A DNA stretch of 64,000 nt from Porticoccaceae bacterium (GTDB lineage Bacteria; Pseudomonadota; Gammaproteobacteria; Pseudomonadales; Porticoccaceae), in NCBI GenBank assembly GCA_024639885.1, contig JAHEGD010000014.1, forward strand, positions 39,919 to 103,918. The letters are read 5' to 3'. Numbering within the stretch: the stretch's first letter is position 1; every line of letters starts with the position of its first letter. Made by a program: the position numbers and the translations under genes. Below the pieces are notes generated by a model. It made no database searches. It was given only the letters and a program-made list of their open reading frames with translations, and was not told the origin of the DNA. Shown here piece by piece: positions 1-8,482 of this stretch.

Positions 1-276
1 GATGTACGCGACGCCAAAGAGTACGCCGGCGGCCATATCCACGGCGCGCTGCACATACCGCACAGCAAGGTCGCCAACCAGCTTCACGAGCTTAACAAGC
101 ACCGAGAAAAAACCATCATCTTGGCCTGCAAAATGGGCCAGAGTGCCGCCGCTACCGGCAAGCTGCTGACCAAACAGGGCTACACCGTGCGCCGCTTGGG
201 CGGCGGTATGATGGAGTGGGGCAACCAAGGTATGCCAGTGGTCACTAAGGCCAGCGGCAAAGGCAAAGAGGCGTAA
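1..276 (+). CDS. Rhodanese-like domain protein, 3' part only (YibN-like)
   Basis: Frame 1 is open from the first base to a TAA, giving the last 91 residues of a rhodanese-fold sulfurtransferase. It starts inside the conserved DVR-x-x-EY-x-x-GHI segment. The active-site loop CKMGQSA supplies the cysteine that carries the persulfide in this family. The C-terminus ends in a Lys/Gly-rich tail. The 5' end, where YibN relatives carry a membrane anchor, lies outside the window. It sits 4 nt before grxC and is followed by secB, the yibN-grxC-secB order of many gammaproteobacteria. The physiological acceptor is unknown; a link to thiol chemistry is inferred from the glutaredoxin neighbour. Confidence 0.9.
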   Translation, partial: DVRDAKEYAGGHIHGALHIPHSKVANQLHELNKHREKTIILACKMGQSAAATGKLLTKQGYTVRRLGGGMMEWGNQGMPVVTKASGKGKEA

Positions 277-280
277 CCGC

Positions 281-550
281 ATGAGCGCGCCCGAGGTAAC
301 CGTTTATACCACCCGTTACTGCCCCTACTGCTCGGCGGCAACCCAGCTGCTGCAGAGCTTGGGGGTCGACTTCAACGAGATTTCCGCTGACAATAACCCC
401 AAGCTGCGCAGCCAGTTGCGCGAGCGCAGCGGCCAGCACACAGTGCCGCAAATTTGGATTGGCGAGCATCACGTCGGTGGGTTCACCGACCTCCAGCTGC
501 TTGCCCAGCGCGGCACGCTCAGCGAGCTGCTCGCCGGTAGCACCGCTTAA
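281..550 (+). CDS. grxC: Glutaredoxin 3
   Basis: This is an 89-residue glutaredoxin, the usual length for GrxC. The dithiol active site CPYC is at residues 14-17 after a first beta strand (VTVYTT). The cis-proline segment TVPQIWIG and the GG-F-D helix start that contacts glutathione follow. It reduces protein disulfides and glutathione-mixed disulfides in the cytoplasm using glutathione. It lies 4 nt after the rhodanese gene and 37 nt before secB, so the three are probably co-transcribed. Confidence 0.96.
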   Translation: MSAPEVTVYTTRYCPYCSAATQLLQSLGVDFNEISADNNPKLRSQLRERSGQHTVPQIWIGEHHVGGFTDLQLLAQRGTLSELLAGSTA

Positions 551-587
551 CCCAATACACTTTTACTCAAACAATAAGGCCAATACC

Positions 588-1088
588 ATGACTGAAGAGA
601 CACCCGTAGCCGCTGCCAGCGAAGAGAAGCCCGGCGTACAATTTGCCCTGCAACGGATCTACCTGAAAGATTTCTCGTTTGAATCGCCGCAGGGCGTCAA
701 GGCGTTTACCTCGCAGGCCAAACCCAAGGTCAACCAAGAGCTCAACACCAAAACCGCCAAAATTGAGGACAACCTCTACGAAGTGGCGCTGCGTCTCACC
801 GTGACCGTTGCCGACGGCGAAGAGACTCTCTATCTGGTTGAGGTTGAGCAGGCCGGCCTGTTTGCCATCACCGGCCTAGAAGACCAGCAGCTAGCCCAGG
901 TGCTTAACACTGCCTGCCCGAACATTCTATTCCCGTACGCGCGCGAGGCGATCGACAACACCCTAACCAAAGCGACTTTCCCGCCGCTGCTGTTGCCGCC
1001 GATTAACTTTGACGCGCTGTTTGCCTCTGCTGTACAGCAGGCGCAGGCAAAAGCCGACGAGCAGAACAGCGACGCAACCGAGCACTAA
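588..1088 (+). CDS. secB: Protein-export chaperone SecB
   Basis: SecB is the cytoplasmic homotetrameric chaperone that holds preproteins unfolded and hands them to SecA. The ORF track begins in the overlapping frame of grxC. The real start is the ATG at 588, after an AAGG ribosome site, giving 166 aa (MTEETPV...). Family hallmarks are the strand QRIYLKDFSFESP and the SecA-binding acidic/aromatic region, plus the C-terminal FPPLLLPPINFDALF segment. It ends the yibN-grxC-secB transcript just ahead of a strong bidirectional terminator. Confidence 0.97.
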   Translation: MTEETPVAAASEEKPGVQFALQRIYLKDFSFESPQGVKAFTSQAKPKVNQELNTKTAKIEDNLYEVALRLTVTVADGEETLYLVEVEQAGLFAITGLEDQQLAQVLNTACPNILFPYAREAIDNTLTKATFPPLLLPPINFDALFASAVQQAQAKADEQNSDATEH

Positions 1089-1110
1089 ACGCGCCCGCTA
1101 GCCGCTAGCC

Positions 1111-1137
1111 AAAACGCCCGCGCAACGCGGGCGTTTT
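1111..1137. terminator. Bidirectional terminator between secB and ntrC
   Basis: A perfect 12-bp inverted repeat (AAAACGCCCGCG / CGCGGGCGTTTT) has a 3-nt CAA loop. With A-runs on one side and T-runs on the other it can terminate secB on the plus strand and ntrC on the minus strand, which converge here. Confidence 0.9.
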
Positions 1138-1148
1138 GCTATCTGCGA

Positions 1149-2585
1149 TTAGCTGATGCCGTACTCTTTGAGCTTGCGGGTGAGTGTGTTGCGCCCCCAG
1201 CCGAGCTTGTCGGCGGCATCGCGCTTGCGCCCGGCGGTGGCATTCAGGGCCGCCTCTATCAGCACCCGCTCGGCCAACTCCACCGCGCGCTGGGCGACAT
1301 CCATCCGGTCACTGGCCAGCTCGGTTGCCGCCCAGCCGGCCAGCAGCTGTGGCCACTGTTCGGCGCTGGCTAGCGGCGCTACCGCCGGCGCCGGCGATGC
1401 TGCCGCAGCGGCACCCAGCAGATCGGCCGGCAGGTCGGCCGGCAGCACCTCGCGGCCGGCGGCCATCACGGTTAGCCAGCGGCAGGCGTTCTCGAGTTGG
1501 CGGACGTTGCCCGGCCACGGCAGCGCCACCAGCTGCGCCTCGGCAGCTGGCGACAGCAGCTTGCTCTCTACCCCCAACTCGGTGGCGGCGCGCTGAAAGA
1601 AGTAGCGCATCAGCTGGGGAATATCTTGGCGTCGCTCGGCCAGTTTGGGCAGCAGGATACGGATCACATTGAGCCGGTGGAAAAGATCCTCGCGGAAGCT
1701 GCCAGCCTCAACCAGCTGTTCTAGGTTTTGATGGGTGGCGGCGATGATACGCACATCTACCTTCACCGAGGTGTGGCCGCCAACCCGGAAAAACTCGCTG
1801 TCGGCGAGCACCCGCAACAGCCGGGTCTGCGCCTCTTGGGGCATATCGCCAATCTCATCGAGAAACAGCGTGCCACCGTTGGCCTGCTCAAAGCGGCCCT
1901 CGCGGCGCGCCGCCGCACCGGTAAAGGCGCCCTTCTCGTGGCCAAACAGCTCAGACTCGATCAACTCGGCGGGGATCGCGGCCATGTTGAGGGCGATAAA
2001 CTTGCCGTCGCGGCGCGGACTGTGGCGGTGTAGCGCCTGCGCCACCAGCTCTTTGCCGGTGCCCGACTCGCCATTGATTAGCACGGTGATATTAGATTTA
2101 GAGAGCCGTCCAATCGCCCGAAACACCTCTTGCATGGCCGGTGCTTCGCCAATGATCTCTTGCGCTATCGGCAGCGACTCGTTGCTGCTGGCGCGCTCTT
2201 GCTGCTGCTCGGCGACCACGGCTAGCGCACGCTCGGCAACCGCTTGCAACTCATCTAGATCGAACGGTTTGGGCAGGTACTCAAAAGCGCCCCCTTCATA
2301 GGCAGCAACGGCACTGTCTAGGTCGGAGTGGGCGGTGGTGATAATTACCGGCAGCAGCGGCTGGGCGTTGTGCAGCTGCGCCAGCAGCTCAAGGCCATCG
2401 GTGCCGGGCATGCGGATATCCGATATCACCACCGCCGGGCGGTGGCTGGCAAAGGCTGCCAACAGCGCATCGGCGGAGTCAAAGGCGCGCACCGTGAGCT
2501 CGGCGCGCTGCAACGCGCGCTGCATCACTTTGCGCAGTGAGTGGTCATCTTCAGCCAGCCAGATCTGCTCTTTGGCGGGGGACAT
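1149..2585 (-). CDS. ntrC: Nitrogen regulation response regulator NtrC (NR-I)
   Basis: This is a sigma-54-dependent activator of 478 aa. The receiver domain (about 5-120) has acidic residues AEDD at 11-14, the phospho-acceptor Asp56 in ISDIRMPG and Lys in LPKPF. The AAA+ domain carries Walker A GESGTGKE, the sigma-54-contacting GAFTGA loop and Walker B-like FLDEIGDMP. A C-terminal Fis-type helix-turn-helix (RKRDAADKLGWGRNTLTRKL) binds DNA. Phosphorylated NtrC activates glnA and other nitrogen genes. It lies 3 nt after ntrB. NtrC-type sites are present upstream of glnA and of ntrB in this window, which supports autoregulation. Confidence 0.97.
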   Translation of the reverse strand: MSPAKEQIWLAEDDHSLRKVMQRALQRAELTVRAFDSADALLAAFASHRPAVVISDIRMPGTDGLELLAQLHNAQPLLPVIITTAHSDLDSAVAAYEGGAFEYLPKPFDLDELQAVAERALAVVAEQQQERASSNESLPIAQEIIGEAPAMQEVFRAIGRLSKSNITVLINGESGTGKELVAQALHRHSPRRDGKFIALNMAAIPAELIESELFGHEKGAFTGAAARREGRFEQANGGTLFLDEIGDMPQEAQTRLLRVLADSEFFRVGGHTSVKVDVRIIAATHQNLEQLVEAGSFREDLFHRLNVIRILLPKLAERRQDIPQLMRYFFQRAATELGVESKLLSPAAEAQLVALPWPGNVRQLENACRWLTVMAAGREVLPADLPADLLGAAAAASPAPAVAPLASAEQWPQLLAGWAATELASDRMDVAQRAVELAERVLIEAALNATAGRKRDAADKLGWGRNTLTRKLKEYGIS

Positions 2586-2588
2586 AAG

Positions 2589-3728
2589 TTACCTCGTCGG
2601 TGCCGCGGCGGGGGTCGCCACCAGCGGCAGATAGATTGAAAATTCGGTATCGCCGGGCTGTGAGCGGCACTCAATAATGCCGCCGTGGTTCTGCACCAGT
2701 GACTGCGCGATGGTCAGCCCCAGGCCACTGCCCTCGGCGTGGCCGCTAACCATCGGGAAAAAAATTTTTTCGGCGATATCGGCGGCGATACCGGCGCCGT
2801 TGTCGAGTACATCAACCCGACACAGGTAGCGGTGCGGCGTGCCATTGATGGTGTAGTTGCGCTGGATGCGGGTGCGCAGCGTGAGTGTGGCGGCGGGCAC
2901 CTCGGCGAGCTCGCGGTGGGCGTTGCGGGCAATATTCAGTAGCGCCTGGATCAACTGCTCTTTATCGCCTACCAGTGGCGGGATACTCGGGTCGTAGTCG
3001 CGCAACAACGCGATCGGCGGGCCGGCCTCGGCCTCTACTAGCGCAGCGACGCGCTCGGTCACCTCGTGGATGTTTAGCTCGGCCAAGCTCGGTTTGTTGG
3101 TTGGCCCGAGCAGCTTGTCGACCAAGTTGCGCAGCCGGTCGGTCTCGTCGCGGATAATCGTGCAGAGCTCGTCGGCCTCATCGCGGACTGCCGCCGGCAG
3201 GTCGCTGGCGGCCAACTCAGCAGCCAGCAGCTGGGCGGCACCGCGGATACCGCCGAGCGGGTTTTTCACCTCGTGGGCGAGGCCGCGCACCAGTAGCCGC
3301 GAAGTGTCATGGGCAGTCAATAGCGCCTCTTCGCGCTCGATGCGCAAAAACCGGTCGACCGGCTGTAATTCGACCAGCAGCGCCCGGCCGAGCGGCTCGG
3401 GGGCGCCATCAAACGGCGACACGGTGTAATCAACTTGGGTTTGGGCGGCCGCGCCGCGGTGGAGAAACTCGTGACGGCGGGTGACTGGCTGGCCCTGCTC
3501 GAGCGCATCGCGCAGCGTGGCGCGGGCCATCTGGTCATCGGCAAACAGGTCGCTGGCTACCGCCTGCAACAGCCGTGGGCCGCTCAGCTGTAGCAGCGTC
3601 TGTGCCGAGGGGTTGGCGTAACAGACCCGCAGGCAGCTATCGACCACCAACACCGCGGTGTTGAGGCTCTCGAGCACCCGCTGCTCTAGTGGCAGCGCGG
3701 CGGAGTGGATAGGGGCGGGTTGGCTCAT
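2589..3728 (-). CDS. ntrB: Nitrogen regulation histidine kinase/phosphatase NtrB (NR-II)
   Basis: This 379-aa cytoplasmic PAS-type sensor kinase phosphorylates or dephosphorylates NtrC according to PII state. The N-terminal PAS domain spans about residues 15-125. The H-box GLAHEVKNPLGG places the phospho-acceptor at His152. The ATPase domain shows the N-box (NIARNAHREL), G1 DNGAGI and G2 GSGLGLTIAQSL. No membrane segment is present, as expected. The ATG at 3728 has only a weak upstream purine stretch. It is translationally close to ntrC. A consensus NtrC site lies about 224 nt upstream. Confidence 0.96.
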   Translation of the reverse strand: MSQPAPIHSAALPLEQRVLESLNTAVLVVDSCLRVCYANPSAQTLLQLSGPRLLQAVASDLFADDQMARATLRDALEQGQPVTRRHEFLHRGAAAQTQVDYTVSPFDGAPEPLGRALLVELQPVDRFLRIEREEALLTAHDTSRLLVRGLAHEVKNPLGGIRGAAQLLAAELAASDLPAAVRDEADELCTIIRDETDRLRNLVDKLLGPTNKPSLAELNIHEVTERVAALVEAEAGPPIALLRDYDPSIPPLVGDKEQLIQALLNIARNAHRELAEVPAATLTLRTRIQRNYTINGTPHRYLCRVDVLDNGAGIAADIAEKIFFPMVSGHAEGSGLGLTIAQSLVQNHGGIIECRSQPGDTEFSIYLPLVATPAAAPTR

Positions 3729-3802
3729 TGCGGGTCCGTTGGGTTGGGTGATGCCGTGCGCAGCGGCTACCGTGATCCATTGCTCACTATCGATATGCCA
3801 CG

Positions 3803-3826
3803 ACTACTGCAATTACTACTGCAATT
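3803..3826. repeat. 12-bp tandem direct repeat upstream of ntrB
   Basis: ACTACTGCAATT occurs twice head-to-tail with no spacer, about 75-100 bp upstream of the ntrB start on the minus strand. No function is visible. It lies between the NtrC site at 3952 and ntrB, so it may affect promoter spacing. Confidence 0.6.
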
Positions 3827-3951
3827 AACAGGCCAACTTAGCGGTTGGCGCCGCTAGCCGCGTTTTAATGCAATGCTAGCTACTGCGGCGCAGAGGGCGT
3901 GGTGGCGGGCCTGGCGCTGGCTGCGATCATAACAGCCGGCGAGCCAGTTTT

Positions 3952-3966
3952 GCACCACTTTGGTGC
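3952..3966 (-). promoter_or_regulatory. NtrC binding site upstream of ntrB
   Basis: GCACCACTTTGGTGC matches the NtrC operator pattern GCAC-N5-TGGTGC exactly and is flanked by T and G. It lies just after the stop codon of the DUF4124 gene and upstream of ntrB. In enteric bacteria an NtrC site over the glnL promoter represses ntrBC, so a similar autoregulatory role is inferred. No sigma-54 -24/-12 element was found in this 244-bp gap. Confidence 0.75.
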
Positions 3967-3972
3967 GGGCGG

Positions 3973-4491
3973 CTACGGCGGGGTCGGCAGAGCCGGCAGG
4001 TGGTGGCGCTGCACATAGACCACCACCGGCTCGCTGGCCAGCAGTTGGCGGCCAGCGGCGTTGAGCAGAGCCACTTGCAGGCGCTGTTCACCGCGTTCGG
4101 GCAGCGCGATCCAGCAGCTGTTGTCGCTGCGCAGAAGCGCTACCGGCTGGCCGTTGTGCAGGCACTGGTAGTGCTCGCCGGCCGCCAGTGTGCCGCCGAT
4201 CTGAGCCTGCACCAGCACGCCGGCAACGGCGTGGCCGACCGGGCTGCCGCTGGTCGGTGCCGTGATGGTGATATGGCGGGCCCTGTTTGGGTTGCTATCG
4301 TTACGCCGTGAACGAACAACAGGGACGGTTGGCACAGCGGTGGTATTGAGCGGCGCCAACAGCAGCGGCTGGCCAGCCGGCTGGTCGCTATAGACGGGGC
4401 TGCCGGCCGCATCTTGGCTGCGGTAGATTGGCTGCTCGGCCAGCGCGGCGCTGGCTAGCAGTAGCGTTACAAGCAAGGTGATAGCGCGCAT
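3973..4491 (-). CDS. Secreted DUF4124 domain protein
   Basis: The track ORF begins far upstream over the glnA terminator. The sensible start is the ATG at 4491, giving 172 aa that open with a signal peptide (MRAITLLVTLLLASAALA). The mature N-terminus, PIYRSQDAAGSPVYSDQP, is the DUF4124 signature (periplasmic, function unknown). The remainder is a beta-rich domain with two cysteines (CLHNGQ, SCWIALP) that could form a disulfide. It sits between glnA and ntrB, a placement also seen in Pseudomonas-type genomes. Its role in nitrogen metabolism is not established. Confidence 0.85.
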   Translation of the reverse strand: MRAITLLVTLLLASAALAEQPIYRSQDAAGSPVYSDQPAGQPLLLAPLNTTAVPTVPVVRSRRNDSNPNRARHITITAPTSGSPVGHAVAGVLVQAQIGGTLAAGEHYQCLHNGQPVALLRSDNSCWIALPERGEQRLQVALLNAAGRQLLASEPVVVYVQRHHLPALPTPP

Positions 4492-4546
4492 ACAGCGAGC
4501 ATAGTCGCCCTGCGCGGCGCGCGCCAGCGGCACCATCTGCCGGGCG

Positions 4547-4581
4547 AAAAAAAACCGCCGCGCCGGGGCGCAGCGGTTTTT
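4547..4581 (-). terminator. glnA terminator
   Basis: AAAAACCGC pairs with GCGGTTTTT around an inner GCGCC-GG-GGCGC stem, with one C/A mismatch. The plus-strand A8 run at 4547-4554 becomes a U-tract for minus-strand transcripts, so this terminates glnA 44 nt after its stop codon. Partial read-through would feed the DUF4124 and ntrBC genes. Confidence 0.88.
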
Positions 4582-4624
4582 AGTGGGCCGGCGGCAGAGA
4601 GCCCGCCGGCCGCGTTTAAGCAGC

Positions 4625-6031
4625 TTAAACGCTGTAGTACATATCGAACTCAACCGGGTGGGTGGTGTGCTCAACACGGTAGACATCTTCCATCTTCAGG
4701 TCGATGTAGGCGTCGATCATGTCGTCGGTAAAGACGCCACCGGCGGTCAGGAAGCTGCGGTCTGCATCGAGGCACTCGAGTGCTTCGCGCAGGCTGCCAG
4801 CCACTTGTGGGATCGCGGCGGCCTCTTCTGCCGGCAGGTCGTAGAGATCTTTGTCGGCGGCGTCGCCGGGGTGGATCTTGTTGACCACACCGTCAATACC
4901 GGCCATCAGCAGCGCGGCAAAGCAGAGGTAGGGGTTGGCGATCGGGTCGGGGAAGCGCGCTTCGACACGCATCGCCTTCGGTGAAGAGACATAGGGGATG
5001 CGGATAGAGGCAGAGCGGTTGCGCGCCGAGTAGGCGAGCATCACCGGCGCTTCAAAGCCCGGGATTAGGCGCTTGTAGCTGTTGGTACCGGGGTTGGTGA
5101 AGGCGTTCAGCGCCTTGGCATGCTTGATGATGCCGCCGATGTAGTAGAGCGCAGTCTCGCTCAGGCCAGCGTAGCCGTCGCCGGCGAACTGGTTGACGCC
5201 ATCTTTCCAGAACGAAGAGTGGACGTGCATACCAGAGCCATTGTCGCCAACGATCGGCTTGGGCATAAAGGTAGCGGTCTTGCCGTAGGCGTGGGCGACG
5301 TTGTGAACACAGTACTTGAGCACCTGCACTTCGTCGGCTTTGCTGACTAGGGTGTTGAACTTAACACCGATCTCGCACTGGCCGGCGTTGGCCACTTCGT
5401 GGTGGTGAACTTCGATTTCGAGGCCCATCTGCTCCATGGCGGTACACATGGCGGCGCGCAGGTCGTGCAGCGAGTCGACCGGGGGCACCGGGAAGTAGCC
5501 GCCTTTAACGCGCGGGCGGTGGCCCATGTTGCCGTCGGGGTACTCTGCAGCGGTCGCCCAGGCGCCCTCTTCCGAGTTGATTTTGACAAAGGAGCCGGTC
5601 ATGTCGACGCCCCATTTGATGTCATCAAAGACAAAGAACTCGGGCTCGGGGCCGAAGAAGGCGGTGTCGCCCAGGCCGGTAGACTGCAGGAAGCCTTCAG
5701 CGCGACGCGCAACCGAGCGCGGATCGCGGTCGTAGCCTTGCATGGTAGAGGGCTCGATGATGTCGCAACGCACGATAATGGTCGACTCGTCGGTGAACGG
5801 GTCAACGATCGCGGTGCTGTCGTCGGGCATCAGAATCATGTCTGACTCGTTGATGCCTTTCCAGCCGGCAATCGATGAGCCATCGAACATCTGGCCGTTT
5901 TCAAAAAATTCGCCATCGACGACTTTAGCGGGAATGGTGACGTGCTGCTCTTTACCTTTAAAGTCGGTAAAACGCAGGTCTACCCAGCGCGCTTCAGTCT
6001 CTGCGATCAATTTCAGTGTATTTTCGGCCAT
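4625..6031 (-). CDS. glnA: Glutamine synthetase, type I
   Basis: This is a dodecameric GSI-beta of 468 aa, the normal length. It makes glutamine from glutamate, ammonia and ATP. Visible hallmarks are DGSSIAGW near residue 50, the metal and glutamate-binding [10 protein letters not shown], the ATP-binding [14 protein letters not shown] and NRSASIRIP. The adenylylation tyrosine lies in [11 protein letters not shown] near residue 397, implying control by GlnE. The ATG follows an excellent ribosome site (GGAGGAAGGC). Upstream lie a consensus sigma-54 promoter and two NtrC sites, so expression should rise under nitrogen limitation. Confidence 0.98.
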   Translation of the reverse strand: MAENTLKLIAETEARWVDLRFTDFKGKEQHVTIPAKVVDGEFFENGQMFDGSSIAGWKGINESDMILMPDDSTAIVDPFTDESTIIVRCDIIEPSTMQGYDRDPRSVARRAEGFLQSTGLGDTAFFGPEPEFFVFDDIKWGVDMTGSFVKINSEEGAWATAAEYPDGNMGHRPRVKGGYFPVPPVDSLHDLRAAMCTAMEQMGLEIEVHHHEVANAGQCEIGVKFNTLVSKADEVQVLKYCVHNVAHAYGKTATFMPKPIVGDNGSGMHVHSSFWKDGVNQFAGDGYAGLSETALYYIGGIIKHAKALNAFTNPGTNSYKRLIPGFEAPVMLAYSARNRSASIRIPYVSSPKAMRVEARFPDPIANPYLCFAALLMAGIDGVVNKIHPGDAADKDLYDLPAEEAAAIPQVAGSLREALECLDADRSFLTAGGVFTDDMIDAYIDLKMEDVYRVEHTTHPVEFDMYYSV

Positions 6032-6179
6032 GCCTTCCTCCAGTGTAACGATTGCTATTGGGTTAATTGGTCGTCGCCAATGGCTCTGCCGTCGGCGGTT
6101 TATTGCTCACCGGGTGCCCCGGTGGTGTAAACGCTGCTCCAGCAGCCGCCAACTGGCCGCTACCGTTATTAGATTCTTT

Positions 6180-6194
6180 GCAAATGCCGTGCCA
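6180..6194 (-). promoter_or_regulatory. Sigma-54 promoter of glnA
   Basis: Read on the minus strand this is TGGCAC-GGCAT-TTGC, a full match to the -24/-12 consensus TGGCAC-N5-TTGC, followed by AAA. The predicted transcription start is near 6169, leaving a leader of about 140 nt before the glnA ATG. The NtrC sites upstream are centred near -96 and -127. Confidence 0.9.
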
Positions 6195-6257
6195 ACTGCC
6201 AGTAGCCGCCCATGTAGGCAGTTGGCTGCTCACTTGTCCAGCCGCATCCGGCAATTT

Positions 6258-6272
6258 GCACACTATTGGTGC
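6258..6272 (-). promoter_or_regulatory. NtrC enhancer site (proximal) for glnA
   Basis: GCACACTATTGGTGC fits GCAC-N5-TGGTGC exactly. It is centred near -96 of the sigma-54 promoter and lies 31 bp (about three helical turns) from the second site, so the two can be occupied on one DNA face. Confidence 0.88.
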
Positions 6273-6288
6273 GCACCCTGCCGAAAAA

Positions 6289-6303
6289 GCACCAACCTGG
6301 TGC
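6289..6303 (-). promoter_or_regulatory. NtrC enhancer site (distal) for glnA
   Basis: GCACCAACCTGGTGC fits GCAC-N5-TGGTGC exactly and is almost fully symmetrical. It is centred near -127. The pair resembles the twin enhancer sites of enteric glnAp2, which are similarly spaced. Confidence 0.88.
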
Positions 6304-6435
6304 ACCGTCAGCGACTGGCCGCCAACGAGTGAATAAGGCGGCTATCATGCCGACCGCGCGCCGATTTGTCACTCTCACTGTTTGACCGCCAGCGCCAGCG
6401 GCGCGTACCAACATGTCCGAAAAAACGCAAATAGT

Positions 6436-6467
6436 TGCTGTGGCAGGGGCGCTATTCACCTATAATC
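6436..6467 (+). promoter_or_regulatory. Probable sigma-70 promoter of typA
   Basis: A perfect TATAAT lies at 6462-6467. The best upstream hexamer, TTGCTG at 6436, gives a long 20-bp spacer, so only the -10 is firm. The predicted start near 6474 leaves a leader of about 25 nt. The rest of the 467-bp glnA-typA gap holds the glnA regulatory sites and no gene that I can support. Confidence 0.6.
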
Positions 6468-6498
6468 GCGCCTTTTTACGCGACCCGAGCCCCCTCCC

Positions 6499-8328
6499 AT
6501 GTCTAGCCATTCCTCGATTGACAAGTTACGCAACATCGCCATTATCGCCCACGTTGACCACGGTAAAACCACCCTGGTAGACAAACTGCTGCAGCAGTCC
6601 GGCACCCTTGACCGCAAGAATATGACCACCGAACGGATCATGGACTCGAACGACCAAGAGCGCGAGCGCGGCATTACTATCCTGGCGAAAAATACTGCAA
6701 TCACCTGGAACGACTACCGTATCAATATCGTCGACACCCCCGGCCACGCCGACTTTGGCGGTGAGGTAGAGCGCGTGCTGTCGATGGTCGACTCGGTACT
6801 GCTGCTGGTCGACGCGGTTGATGGGCCGATGCCGCAGACCCGCTTTGTCACCCAAAAAGCTTTCGAGAAAGGCTTGAATCCAATTTTGGTGGTTAACAAG
6901 GTCGACCGCCCCGGCGCGCGCCCGCACTGGGTGATGGACCAGGTTTTCGATCTCTTTGACCGCCTCGGCGCGACCGATGAGCAGCTCGATTTCCCGGTTA
7001 TCTACGCCTCGGCGCTGAACGGCATCGCCGGCCTAGAGCACGACCAACTGGCCGATGACATGACCCCGCTGCTAGAGATGATTGTCGATAAAGTGTCGTC
7101 ACCGGCGGTCGACTTAGACGGCCCGCTGCAGATGCAGATCAGCGCCCTGGACTACAACAGCTACGTCGGCGTCATCGGCGTTGGCCGCGTTAAGCGCGGC
7201 AAGATCGCCCCCAACGAGCAGGTGGTCGTGGTCGGTGCCGATGGCAAAACCCGCAAGGGCCGCGTGCTGCAGGTAATGGGTTACCAAGGGCTGGAGCGCG
7301 TCGACGTGACCAGCGCACAAGCCGGCGACATCATCTGTATTACCGGCGTCGACAAGCTTAATATCTCCGACACGATCTGCGCAGTTGACGCCCCTGAGGC
7401 GCTGCCGGCACTGACCGTTGACGAGCCGACCGTGAGCATGACCTTCCAGGTCAACGACTCGCCGTTCTCGGGCAAAGAGGGCAAGTACATCACCTCGCGC
7501 AATATCCGCGACCGGCTCGATCAGGAGCTGATCCACAACGTCGCACTGCGCGTAGTGCAGGGCGACAGCCCAGACAAGTTTGTGGTCTCTGGGCGCGGCG
7601 AGCTGCACCTGTCAGTACTGATCGAGAATATGCGCCGCGAAGGCTTTGAGCTGGGCGTATCGCGCCCCGAAGTGATCCAGAAAGAGATCGATGGCGAGAT
7701 CCACGAGCCTTTCGAGCAGATCGTCATCGACGTTGAAGAGCAGCACCAGGGCTCGGTGATGGAAGAGATGGGGCTGCGCAAAGCCGACATGACCAACATG
7801 GAGCCGGATGGCAAGGGCCGCGTTAAGCTCGAGTTTATGGCGCCATCGCGCGGCATGATCGGCTTCCGCTCGCACTTCCTGACTATGACTAGCGGCTCGG
7901 GCATCATGACCAGCATTTTTGACCACTACGGCCCGGCCAAAGCCGGCGAGCTGGCTGGCCGCCAGAACGGCGTACTGGTCAGTATGGCCACCGGCAAGGC
8001 GCTCGCTTACGCGCTGTTTAACCTGCAGGACCGCGGCCGTCTGTTCCTCGGCCACGGCGCCGAGATCTACGAAGGCCAAGTGATCGGCATTCACTCGCGC
8101 AGCAACGACCTGCCGGTTAACCCGACCAAGGCCAAGCAGCTCAACAACATCCGCGCCGCCGGCACCGATGAGAACCTGATCCTGGTACCGCGCATCAAGC
8201 ACACTTTGGAGCAGGCGCTCGAGTTTATCCAAGACGACGAGCTGGTAGAGGTGACGCCGGAGTCGATTCGCATCCGCAAAAAGCTGCTCAAAGAGAACGA
8301 GCGCAAGCGCTCAGGCAGCAAAGCTTAA
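6499..8328 (+). CDS. typA: Ribosome-associated GTPase TypA/BipA
   Basis: This is a translational GTPase of 609 aa (usual about 605-610) that binds the 70S ribosome. It aids 50S assembly and stress or cold adaptation. The G1 motif AHVDHGKTT lies near residues 18-26, and G3 [12 protein letters not shown] and G4 [10 protein letters not shown] follow. Then come domain II, the EF-G-like domain III/V region and the TypA-specific C-terminal domain (KRSGSKA end). The leader before the ATG (GAGCCCCCTCCC) has no recognisable Shine-Dalgarno. It is divergent from glnA and ends before a strong hairpin terminator. Confidence 0.97.
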   Translation: MSSHSSIDKLRNIAIIAHVDHGKTTLVDKLLQQSGTLDRKNMTTERIMDSNDQERERGITILAKNTAITWNDYRINIVDTPGHADFGGEVERVLSMVDSVLLLVDAVDGPMPQTRFVTQKAFEKGLNPILVVNKVDRPGARPHWVMDQVFDLFDRLGATDEQLDFPVIYASALNGIAGLEHDQLADDMTPLLEMIVDKVSSPAVDLDGPLQMQISALDYNSYVGVIGVGRVKRGKIAPNEQVVVVGADGKTRKGRVLQVMGYQGLERVDVTSAQAGDIICITGVDKLNISDTICAVDAPEALPALTVDEPTVSMTFQVNDSPFSGKEGKYITSRNIRDRLDQELIHNVALRVVQGDSPDKFVVSGRGELHLSVLIENMRREGFELGVSRPEVIQKEIDGEIHEPFEQIVIDVEEQHQGSVMEEMGLRKADMTNMEPDGKGRVKLEFMAPSRGMIGFRSHFLTMTSGSGIMTSIFDHYGPAKAGELAGRQNGVLVSMATGKALAYALFNLQDRGRLFLGHGAEIYEGQVIGIHSRSNDLPVNPTKAKQLNNIRAAGTDENLILVPRIKHTLEQALEFIQDDELVEVTPESIRIRKKLLKENERKRSGSKA

Positions 8329-8370
8329 GCCACTTTTGCCCAGCTACCTGCCGGGCAACTGCTAGGCTTC

Positions 8371-8409
8371 AAAAAGCCCGGATCGCGCACTGCGCGCTCC
8401 GGGCTTTTT
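8371..8409. terminator. Terminator downstream of typA
   Basis: AAAAAGCCCGGA and TCCGGGCTTTTT form a perfect 12-bp stem around a GC-rich 15-nt loop. The flanking A and T runs let it serve typA on the plus strand and the toxin-antitoxin operon on the minus strand. Confidence 0.9.
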
Positions 8410-8482
8410 TGTCGTGCCAGCGCAGGTTAGCGCCACCTTGCAGTCAGACTCAGGCTGGCTTAACGGTAGCCGATGTTCCAGA

